Shown here piece by piece: positions 1 to 5,107 of a stretch of 6,891 nucleotides of DNA. The translations under genes and the position numbers were made by a program. Origin of the DNA: an uncultured Synergistia bacterium (GTDB lineage: Bacteria > Eremiobacterota > SpSt-956 > JAKJGF01); the NCBI GenBank assembly GCA_937888925.1, contig CALARM010000835.1:1-6891 (forward strand). Direction: 5' to 3'. The first letter of the stretch is position 1. The number at the start of each line of letters is the position of its first letter. Below the pieces are notes generated by a model. That model worked only from the letters and a program-made list of their open reading frames with translations, did no database searches and had not been told where the DNA came from.

Positions 1-127
1 GTACAGGCAAAAATGAAGAACCTAAGAAATGGACTATGATAAACTATATGCCTGAGCCCCCTGAAGATACCGGTACAGGCAAAAATGAAGAACCTAAGAA
101 ATGGACTATGATAAACTATATGCCTGA
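1..127 (+). repeat. 72-base in-frame tandem repeat
   Basis: Bases 1-55 are repeated without mismatch at 73-127, giving a 72-base period (24 codons). Identity stops sharply at 56 versus 128. Since the match begins at the first base of the window, the left boundary and total copy number cannot be seen. Perfect identity, synonymous positions included, indicates recent duplication or continuing homogenisation. Confidence 0.95.
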
Positions 128-404
128 AGGTAAAGTTGGCATAAAAGAAAATGATGCCATTAAACAGCCTGCAGATTCAGCCAGTATGTTAACAGCCTCA
201 GAGGAACTGGACGGAGGACTTTCATGGTCATATAATACATTATTACCAAAAACAGATAAACATTTTACAGCAACATTGAAAAATAGTAGAAGCGAGTCAA
301 TAAGGGACGGGTTCAATCATCTTCCTGAGACTCCCATAGCGGCCGCCAGTAATCTTCCCAAGCAGATTAACGGATTTTCTGATGACTGGAATATAAGTAG
401 ATAA
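3..404 (+). CDS. Unrecognised repeat-containing protein, 5' end outside window
   Basis: The reading frame is open to the left edge, so this is the C-terminal part of a longer protein; about 133 residues are visible. It opens with a tandem repeat of 24 residues: the block GKNEEPKKWTMINYMPE occurs twice, separated by PPEDTGT. About 100 non-repetitive, polar residues follow, ending in DDWNISR. The repeat period of 72 bases is a whole number of codons, which supports a translated frame. The internal ATG at 36 lies inside the repeat and is not a convincing start. I see no membrane segment, no cysteine and no catalytic motif, and I recognise no family. The composition (many K, E, P, N and S) suggests a flexible, largely disordered chain. 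It is the only plus-strand gene and converges on dedA, with a hairpin between them. Function unknown. Confidence 0.7.
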   Translation, partial: TGKNEEPKKWTMINYMPEPPEDTGTGKNEEPKKWTMINYMPEGKVGIKENDAIKQPADSASMLTASEELDGGLSWSYNTLLPKTDKHFTATLKNSRSESIRDGFNHLPETPIAAASNLPKQINGFSDDWNISR

Positions 405-408
405 TTAG

Positions 409-432
409 ATAATAAAGAAAATAATAAAGAAA
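409..432. repeat. Two tandem copies of a 12-base AT-rich unit
   Basis: The unit ataataaagaaa occurs twice back to back (409-420 and 421-432), just after the stop codon of the plus-strand gene and before the hairpin at 446. Probably a simple slippage repeat; no function is evident. Confidence 0.6.
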
Positions 433-445
433 AACAACAGGTAGG

Positions 446-483
446 AAACAAAGGAATTTATTATTTAACTTCCTTTGTTTTTT
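446..483 (+). terminator. Hairpin terminator between convergent genes
   Basis: Arms aaacaaaggaa (446-456) and ttcctttgttt (470-480) pair perfectly over 11 bp around a 13-base loop. In the plus direction the second arm runs into TTT, giving six consecutive T (478-483). That suits intrinsic termination of the plus-strand gene 42 bases after its stop. The stem is weak, with four G-C pairs. The right arm overlaps the last codons of dedA on the other strand, so it could act in both directions, but in the minus direction the stem is followed by CCTAC rather than T. Confidence 0.5.
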
Positions 484-1162
484 CATTACTGGAATTAGTA
501 AATCTTCTTTTTACCAGAAAGATAATAATGAGCAATAAAATAATACATGGCATTACTATAATCCAGACTTTTTTGAAGGATTCAAAATAATATTTGAAAG
601 TCTCTCCTCCGTAATATATGGCACAGCAGAAAAATGTTGACCATAAAAAGGCACTCAGGAGATTTATAAGGGCAAATTTAAGAGGAGGCATTTTTCCGCT
701 GCTGCATACAAGGGCTATTGCAGTACGAAGACCTATGAGAAACCTTGAAGGAAGGACAGCCCATCCTCCGTAAGTATCTACCATCTTTTTGACCCATGGA
801 TACCATGTCTGAAGACGCTTCGATTTTGCAATTACCTTATCAGTATTATCCCTTACGAGATGGAAATAAATATTATCTCCTGCAGCTCCCCCTATAGTAG
901 CCATAAGAATTATACCGGGAAGGCTCATATAACCCATACCGCAGAAAATACATGATACGAAAAGAACTGTTTCCCCTTCAACAATAGTTCCGATAAGAAC
1001 AGCCAGATAGCCCAGAAGAGAAAGAAACTGCTTATTTCCATTACCACCCTTCTGAAACATGGCAAAAATATGATCTTTAAAAGATGCTCCGTATAAAGAC
1101 AGTAACACTATAACTGCAAGAAGCACTATTACAATAATCGCATTTTTTATATTTTTACTCAT
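461..1162 (-). CDS. DedA family (VTT-domain) membrane protein
   Basis: A 233-residue polytopic inner-membrane protein of the DedA/SNARE-associated (VTT) superfamily. Characterised members move or scramble lipids, including undecaprenyl phosphate. Visible parts: an N-terminal membrane segment at about 8-24; the re-entrant region around residues 50-90 with acidic residues E62 and E64 (VEGET) where the family has its conserved glutamate; GGAAGDNIYF at 91-100; the family arginine motif SRFLIGLR at 139-146 (R140, G144, R146); hydrophobic segments at about 162-183 and 198-217; and a basic C-terminus. The start at 1162 is preferred over an in-frame ATG at 1183 because GGAGG at 1169-1173 lies six bases before it and nothing similar precedes 1183. 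It follows yqaA by 21 bases, presumably in one transcript. The family is secure; the substrate is not known. Confidence 0.9.
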   Translation of the reverse strand: MSKNIKNAIIVIVLLAVIVLLSLYGASFKDHIFAMFQKGGNGNKQFLSLLGYLAVLIGTIVEGETVLFVSCIFCGMGYMSLPGIILMATIGGAAGDNIYFHLVRDNTDKVIAKSKRLQTWYPWVKKMVDTYGGWAVLPSRFLIGLRTAIALVCSSGKMPPLKFALINLLSAFLWSTFFCCAIYYGGETFKYYFESFKKVWIIVMPCIILLLIIIFLVKRRFTNSSNEKTKEVK

Positions 1163-1168
1163 AACGTT

Positions 1169-1173
1169 CCTCC
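1169..1173 (-). promoter_or_regulatory. SD that decides the dedA start
   Basis: On the minus strand GGAGG is followed by AACGTT and then ATG, an ideal six-base spacing. It selects the ATG at 1162 over the one at 1183, which directly abuts the yqaA stop codon. Confidence 0.8.
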
Positions 1174-1183
1174 AGTCACGCAT

Positions 1184-1606
1184 CTACCATATCCACTTGA
1201 ACCCTGCTATCATAACAATATACCTTACAATTCTCCCGCTGTAAGTATAAATTATAAAATCCCTCAATCTGATCCCTATTATTCCCGATGCAAGAACTAT
1301 AGGATCTCCTATACCGGGTATCCACGAAAGAAGAAGTATGGGGCTTTTATATTTATTAACCCTCTCTATGGCTTTTTTTATGGCGGAATTATTTTTATCT
1401 ACGGAAAAATATTTCTTTATTATATAATTATCACACATTACACCCATAAAATAAGTGGCAGTAGAACCAAGACAGTTTCCTGCCGATGCAGAAAGAAAAC
1501 AAATAACAGGATCCATACCTTTTATTAAAGCCACAATAATAAATCCTTCAGATGCAAAGGGAAGTATCGTGGCAGATAAAAAACACCCCGTAAATAAATA
1601 AAACAT
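1184..1606 (-). CDS. YqaA family membrane protein (COG1238, VTT superfamily)
   Basis: A 140-residue small membrane protein matching the YqaA family, which is a shorter relative of DedA. Recognisable signatures are FLSATILPFASE (9-20), AGNCLGS (42-48), LLLSWIPGIGDP (91-102) and GRIVRY (124-129). These line up with E. coli YqaA, also about 140 residues, although this protein seems to begin some residues closer to the first motif. Function in the family is unresolved; a lipid transport or scramblase role is inferred from DedA. The first available start is the ATG at 1606. It has no adjacent SD: the consensus SD lies 39 bases upstream, at the end of the preceding gene, beyond a palindromic repeat. 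The frame upstream has no other start before the TGA of the radical SAM gene. Its TAG is 21 bases before dedA, so two VTT-domain proteins are encoded side by side. Confidence 0.85.
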   Translation of the reverse strand: MFYLFTGCFLSATILPFASEGFIIVALIKGMDPVICFLSASAGNCLGSTATYFMGVMCDNYIIKKYFSVDKNNSAIKKAIERVNKYKSPILLLSWIPGIGDPIVLASGIIGIRLRDFIIYTYSGRIVRYIVMIAGFKWIW

Positions 1607-1608
1607 GT

Positions 1609-1640
1609 ATGCAGGGTCGCACGGCCGTGCGCCCCTGCAT
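1609..1640. repeat. GC-rich palindromic repeat, copy 1, inside the yqaA leader
   Basis: Arms atgcagggtcgcacgg (1609-1624) and ccgtgcgcccctgcat (1625-1640) are reverse complements with a single mismatch over 16 bp and no spacer. It is far richer in G+C than its surroundings. A 5-base direct repeat CATGT flanks the 29-base insert 1609-1637 (1604-1608 and 1638-1642) and looks like a target-site duplication. It shares the core CAGGGG(CG)CACGG with the copy at 5053-5086, so both belong to one REP- or MITE-like family. Confidence 0.9.
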
Positions 1641-1641
1641 G

Positions 1642-1650
1642 TTCACCTCC
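1642..1650 (-). promoter_or_regulatory. SD of yqaA separated from its start by the palindrome
   Basis: The minus strand reads GGAGGTGAA, overlapping the stop codon of the upstream radical SAM gene. The nearest ATG (1640) is five bases away but out of frame with yqaA, giving only a short ORF of about 30 codons. The yqaA ATG at 1606 is 39 bases from GGAGG in linear sequence. If the palindrome folds, or if the 34-base insertion is removed, spacing to the yqaA ATG becomes about five to seven bases. Confidence 0.7.
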
Positions 1651-3067
1651 AGAGAAAATCTTCTTTCCACATATTATTCTTTTTTAAAGATTTTATCATC
1701 AATCTGTCATGTTTACCGTGAGCCCATGTATCTGCCATATCAGACAGATCTTTATACTGACCGTATGAGCCGTAATTTCCTCTGTATCTGAAATATTGAG
1801 ACGGTCTTGCAAAAAATCTGGCATAGGCATGTTCAAGAAGGAATTTCATCTCTTCATTCGATATACCGGGATGATGGAATGTTAAATTAAGACCGTCAAA
1901 TTTTTCCCAGTCAGTCTCGAAAATTTTATCCCTTATCTCTTCATAAAATTTTGTTCCCGGGAACGGAGTCAGGATTTTATAGGAAGCCAGAGTAGTATCA
2001 AGTTCAAGAGAATATCTCGTTGTTTCCACAATACTCTTTACAGTATCTTTCAGATAACCGAATATATAAAAAGCCTGGGTCTGAACACCCTTTTTCCAGC
2101 AGTATTTTATCATATTTCTCTGATGCTCGTCAGGGACGGGACGCCTTCCGAGTTCTCTCATAGATTCTTCGTTTATTGACTCGACTCCGAAGGTCATTCT
2201 CTTTAATCCGAGTTTTTTGAGCCTCTCAAGAAGAGGTATATCTACTGTATCAAGTCTTGTTTCTATTTCAAAATATATATCCAGTCCGAGTTTTTCCAGT
2301 TCTTTCATAAATTCTTCAATTCTGTCTTTTTTTCCCGTAAAATTCGAATCCCTGAATATTATGTAATGACTTCCGAAAAGCCTGTAATTTCTTTTTATTT
2401 CTTTTATGAGTCTGTCTATTGATTGAAGCCTGTATGATCCTCCTATACGATGGGGACAGTAACTGCACCTTTCAGGACAGCTTCTGCTGCTGACCATTGG
2501 TATGACTTTACTTATAGATTTCATTGTACCCGGAAGAGCATTTTTTGTTTTATTAAATATTTCCCAGTCAGAAAAAGGAAGACTGTCCATATCTGTAATC
2601 TCAGGAGAATCTATCATACCTGAAAATTTCTCACTGAAAGCAAGTTCCATACATGCTGCTTCCGGTTCTCCCTTTATAATAAAATCCGCTGCAGAAGAAA
2701 AAAGATGAGGGAGATGGGTGGCACAGAGCCCTATAAATCCTGTTTTTCCATGTCTGTTTTTTTCTTTAAATTTTCTTGCCCAGTACCGTTCATTTTTATA
2801 ATCTACAAGAGAAGACAATATTATGGCTACATCACCTTCAGGCACAGGGCCGTCCGTAAATATAACATCATGACCTGCTTCTTTAAAAATAGACGCAAGA
2901 AGAGACATCTGTATACTGGGAATATTCTGATAGGCCCTTCTTACCCATTCAAGCCACAGTGTTGTTACAGAGAAAGCTTTAAATCTGGCGCCAAAGCCGC
3001 CTACGATGGTATCTTTATTGACAAAACCGTTTTTTCCTTTTATATCTGCAAGAACTATTTTTGACAT
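1643..3067 (-). CDS. Radical SAM protein with cobalamin-binding-type N-terminus
   Basis: A 474-residue protein with the architecture of B12-dependent radical SAM enzymes (BchE/methylthiolase-like group). Residues 1-140 resemble the Rossmann-like cobalamin domain: GGFGARF (23-29), the AGHDVIF strand (64-70) and IKGEPE (131-136), which normally closes that domain. No DxHxxG motif is visible; many B12 radical SAM enzymes also lack it. The radical SAM barrel carries the [4Fe-4S] motif CPERCSYC with C197, C201 and C204, then FRDSNFT (238-244), FGVES (293-297) and TPFPGTKFYE (367-376). The C-terminal 75 residues are rich in aromatics and charge. Such enzymes methylate or rearrange unactivated carbons; the substrate here cannot be told. 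The start at 3067 is supported by AGAGG six bases upstream. It lies 26 bases after the toxin gene and 36 before yqaA, so it is probably co-transcribed with both. Confidence 0.88.
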   Translation of the reverse strand: MSKIVLADIKGKNGFVNKDTIVGGFGARFKAFSVTTLWLEWVRRAYQNIPSIQMSLLASIFKEAGHDVIFTDGPVPEGDVAIILSSLVDYKNERYWARKFKEKNRHGKTGFIGLCATHLPHLFSSAADFIIKGEPEAACMELAFSEKFSGMIDSPEITDMDSLPFSDWEIFNKTKNALPGTMKSISKVIPMVSSRSCPERCSYCPHRIGGSYRLQSIDRLIKEIKRNYRLFGSHYIIFRDSNFTGKKDRIEEFMKELEKLGLDIYFEIETRLDTVDIPLLERLKKLGLKRMTFGVESINEESMRELGRRPVPDEHQRNMIKYCWKKGVQTQAFYIFGYLKDTVKSIVETTRYSLELDTTLASYKILTPFPGTKFYEEIRDKIFETDWEKFDGLNLTFHHPGISNEEMKFLLEHAYARFFARPSQYFRYRGNYGSYGQYKDLSDMADTWAHGKHDRLMIKSLKKNNMWKEDFLWR

Positions 3068-3093
3068 TATTTACCTCTATCTAACCTTAATAT

Positions 3094-3462
3094 TTATATG
3101 GGTAATATACGAACCCGATAGGTACTTTCATCTACTACAATCAGAGCACCAGATAGCAGATCTGCTTCATGCTGACGAAAAGCCATAATGACAATATCTC
3201 CCATATAGTCAGAAAGAACATTCTGACCACGAACCTGAATTACACTTGGGCCGGTACTATGAGTCAGAGCAAGAATTGTTCCAAAATCAAGATCATGAGT
3301 AAAAACAACATAATTGTTTCTTAGAGCCCAGTCCATAATAGTTCGATCTGTCGCTCCCGGGTCACCAACAGCAGACCAGTGAACTGCTTTCAATCCATGA
3401 CCGGTAAATAATGATACCCAGTCAGGAGATAAATTCATATCGATTAGAATATTGATATTCAT
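3094..3462 (-). CDS. DUF5615 PIN-like toxin
   Basis: A 122-residue protein of the DUF5615 PIN-like family, the presumed nuclease toxin of DUF433/DUF5615 pairs. Visible features: ILIDMNLSP at 5-13 with acidic D8 near the N-terminus; a central acidic D40 (ATDRTIMDWA); FTHDLDFG at 54-61 (D57, D59), typical of this fold; and the C-terminal segment EADLLSGALIVVDESTYRVRILPI, a usual ending for the family. I chose the ATG at 3462 because it overlaps the antitoxin stop as ATGA, fits the family N-terminus, and leaves no need for the out-of-place basic, cysteine-containing extension that begins at 3501. No SD is visible, so translation is probably coupled to the antitoxin gene. RNase activity is inferred from the PIN-like fold. 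Confidence 0.88.
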   Translation of the reverse strand: MNINILIDMNLSPDWVSLFTGHGLKAVHWSAVGDPGATDRTIMDWALRNNYVVFTHDLDFGTILALTHSTGPSVIQVRGQNVLSDYMGDIVIMAFRQHEADLLSGALIVVDESTYRVRILPI

Positions 3463-3689
3463 ATTTTTACAAGCGGTACATCTCTTTCTTCCACGCGCCA
3501 TGCGGCATAAGTCAGTGCCTGATCAATATCTTCCTTTTCAAGATACGGATAAGCCATCAATATTTCTTCCCTGGTACGTCCTGCAGCTACAAGCCCTACT
3601 ATTGTGCCAACTGTTACACGTAGTCCCCTTATACAGGCTTTCCCGCCCATAACGGCAGGGTCAAACGTAATACGCGTTAATTCTTTCAT
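3459..3689 (-). CDS. DUF433 antitoxin
   Basis: A 76-residue protein of the DUF433 family, a small helix-turn-helix protein usually encoded directly before a DUF5615 toxin. The signature GGKACIRGLRVTVGTIV (15-31), then GRTREEILMAYPYLEKEDI (37-55) and the ending ALTYAAWRVEERDVPL, is very typical. I chose the ATG at 3689 rather than the in-frame ATG at 3719, because AGAGG (3696-3700) stands six bases before it and the family starts with MKELTRITF. It is presumed to neutralise the toxin and to repress its own promoter. Its coding DNA looks richer in G+C than the flanking genes, which fits acquisition by transfer. The four-base ATGA overlap with the toxin is the standard antitoxin-first order. Confidence 0.9.
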   Translation of the reverse strand: MKELTRITFDPAVMGGKACIRGLRVTVGTIVGLVAAGRTREEILMAYPYLEKEDIDQALTYAAWRVEERDVPLVKI

Positions 3690-3735
3690 AAGACACCTCT
3701 CATGGATATAATAATTCATTTATATTATAACATAT

Positions 3736-3762
3736 ATTATAGATAAATTATTCATATCTCAA
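3736..3762 (-). promoter_or_regulatory. Possible promoter of the toxin-antitoxin operon
   Basis: On the minus strand TTGAGA (3757-3762, one mismatch to the -35 consensus) is followed after 15 bases by a perfect TATAAT (3736-3741). It overlaps the last codons of the permease gene and sits about 47 bases before the antitoxin ATG. The spacer is shorter than the preferred 17 and the region is very AT-rich; a second TATAAT-like hexamer occurs at 3724-3729. Tentative. Confidence 0.3.
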
Positions 3763-4974
3763 AGCATCGATAGGATTTAACTTGGAAGCCCTCAGAGCAG
3801 GATATACACCTGCTATTAAACCAACAAGAGCAGAGAAGAAACAGACAAAAAACATATAATAAAGCGGGACTTCAGCAGGAAGATCTATCATATAACTTAA
3901 AATTCTGGAAAAAGTGATACCGATAATTATGCCTATAAGAGCGCCTATCAATGTAAGGATAATTGATTCCATAAGAAACTGTATGAGAATATCCTGGGTT
4001 TTCGCTCCCACAGCTTTCCTTACTCCAATCTCTCTTGTCCTTTCACCTACAGAAACAAGCATAATATTCATTATGCCAATTCCACCGACAAGTATTGATA
4101 TGGAAGAAATTCCTCCAAGCATAAGAGTAAGAATTCTGCTTATTACAGAAAGAAGAGAAAATATTTCTGTCTGAGAACCTACGGTAAAATTATTTTCCTT
4201 ATCCTTTTTAAGATTATTTCTTTTTCTTAAGAGATCTACAATTTCATCTTTGGCAGAGTTCATAGTATCAGAATCATTTGGCTGTACGAGTATATTTGTT
4301 ACATTTTTAGTTTTTCCTACACTCAATTTTTTCTGCATAGATGAAAGAGGAACAAAAATAGTATCGTCCATATCCTGTATGATAATCATACCCTTTTCCT
4401 GAAGTATGCCTATTACTTTAAAATTAGCAGTGTCTACCTTTATGATTTTACCTATCGGGTCTTCCCTGCCGAAAAGTTTTTTCACTACAGTTCTTCCCAG
4501 GAGACAGACACTTCTCTGGGAATTATAATCCTGAATATCAAAAGGTTTGCCTATATCGACAAACCAGTTTCTTACAACATAATAATCGGGGGTGGTGCCG
4601 GAAATACTTGTTCTGTATTCGGATTTTTTATATTTACATGTTACGGAATCACTTAGTACAGGCACTGCATATCTTACGGAAGGACATTCCTTTTCTATGA
4701 CTTTTGCATCTTCCATGGACAGATTACTTTTCACAAGACCTGTAAGCCTTATGGCCTGACTGTCTCCGCCGCCGGGAAGAACTGTTATAAGGTTCGGGCC
4801 GAGTCCGTTAATCTTACTGCTTATGGCAGCTTCAGCACCAATACCGACAGAAACAATACATATGACAGAAGCCACACTTACAGTAACTCCCATCATACTT
4901 ATAAGGCTTCTCACAAAATTATCTTTAAAATTGTTTTTCGCAATAATCAGGTTTTCAAGTATTTTAAGAAACAT
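3748..4974 (-). CDS. MacB-type ABC transporter permease
   Basis: A 408-residue permease of the MacB/FtsX-like family. Topology is the usual one: a transmembrane helix at about 24-46 (SLISMMGVTVSVASVICIVS), a large extracytoplasmic MacB core domain at about 47-278, then three helices at about 281-306, 331-356 and 370-392. GERTREIGVRKAVGA (310-324) is the cytoplasmic segment after the second helix, and YPALRASKLNPIDALRYE (391-408) is the canonical ending. Such permeases work with a separate ATPase and often a membrane-fusion protein, coupling ATP use to mechanical action on extracytoplasmic substrates, lipoproteins or peptides. Neither partner is next to it: tes lies upstream and a toxin-antitoxin pair downstream. 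The first ATG fits the family N-terminus but has no SD, and heptamer repeats lie just upstream. The family is secure, the substrate unknown. Confidence 0.92.
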   Translation of the reverse strand: MFLKILENLIIAKNNFKDNFVRSLISMMGVTVSVASVICIVSVGIGAEAAISSKINGLGPNLITVLPGGGDSQAIRLTGLVKSNLSMEDAKVIEKECPSVRYAVPVLSDSVTCKYKKSEYRTSISGTTPDYYVVRNWFVDIGKPFDIQDYNSQRSVCLLGRTVVKKLFGREDPIGKIIKVDTANFKVIGILQEKGMIIIQDMDDTIFVPLSSMQKKLSVGKTKNVTNILVQPNDSDTMNSAKDEIVDLLRKRNNLKKDKENNFTVGSQTEIFSLLSVISRILTLMLGGISSISILVGGIGIMNIMLVSVGERTREIGVRKAVGAKTQDILIQFLMESIILTLIGALIGIIIGITFSRILSYMIDLPAEVPLYYMFFVCFFSALVGLIAGVYPALRASKLNPIDALRYE

Positions 4975-4983
4975 AATTTTAAC

Positions 4984-5016
4984 TGACGTAACACGTGACG
5001 CGTAACGCGTGACGCG
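4984..5016. repeat. Heptanucleotide tandem repeat upstream of the permease gene
   Basis: Four consecutive seven-base units of the form TRACRCG are visible on the plus strand: TAACACG (4989-4995), TGACGCG (4996-5002), TAACGCG (5003-5009) and TGACGCG (5010-5016). A truncated unit TGACG (4984-4988) precedes them. Taken as 14-mers, the two copies differ at one base. The array is GC-rich against an AT-rich background and ends nine bases before the permease start codon. It resembles the short heptanucleotide repeats described in cyanobacteria and other bacteria; no function is established. Confidence 0.85.
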
Positions 5017-5052
5017 AGGATTTTATATTCAGACATATATTAGAATTCTACA

Positions 5053-5086
5053 CATACAGGGGCACGGTGTGCCGTGCCCCTGTATG
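5053..5086. repeat. GC-rich palindromic repeat, copy 2, between tes and the permease
   Basis: Arms catacaggggcacgg (5053-5067) and ccgtgcccctgtatg (5072-5086) are a perfect 15-bp inverted repeat around TGTG. The direct repeat gaattcta (5043-5050 and 5093-5100) flanks it and may be a target-site duplication around a 42-base insert. It shares ATRCAGGGG(CG)CACGG with the copy at 1609-1640. It starts 21 bases past the tes stop, so the RNA hairpin could protect or terminate that transcript, although no T-run follows it in the minus direction. Confidence 0.9.
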
Positions 5087-5107
5087 ATGATTGAATTCTA
5101 TTCGTGA

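Noticed and set aside
338..346. NotI-type site gcggccgc as evidence of vector or cloning sequence
   Set aside because: It lies within an open coding frame with no vector-like flanks; a chance occurrence is enough.
1..404. Repeat gene as a multi-core peptide (RiPP) precursor for the nearby radical SAM enzymes
   Set aside because: The repeats are followed by about 100 non-repetitive residues, there are no cysteines, neither radical SAM enzyme has a recognisable peptide-binding (RRE) or SPASM domain, and the gene is convergent rather than co-directional.
1609..1791. Plus-strand ORF beginning in the palindrome
   Set aside because: It runs antisense through the radical SAM gene, and its start exists only because the palindrome supplies an ATG. 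No SD or family support.
3463..3501. Upstream start for the DUF5615 toxin
   Set aside because: The 13 extra residues (MARGRKRCTACKN) read out of frame through the antitoxin gene. The ATGA-overlapping start fits the family N-terminus better.
5017..5052. Promoter for the permease between the palindrome and the heptamers
   Set aside because: TATAAA- and TAAAAT-like hexamers occur, but no -35-like hexamer lies at suitable spacing. AT-rich background explains them.
5053..5086. Second palindrome as a standard intrinsic terminator of tes
   Set aside because: The hairpin is strong, but no run of T follows it on the minus strand, and its likeness to the copy at 1609-1640, within a gene leader, points to a dispersed repeat.
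1609..5086. CRISPR array from the palindromic repeats
   Set aside because: Only two copies, 3.4 kb apart, with genes between them and no regular spacers or cas genes.
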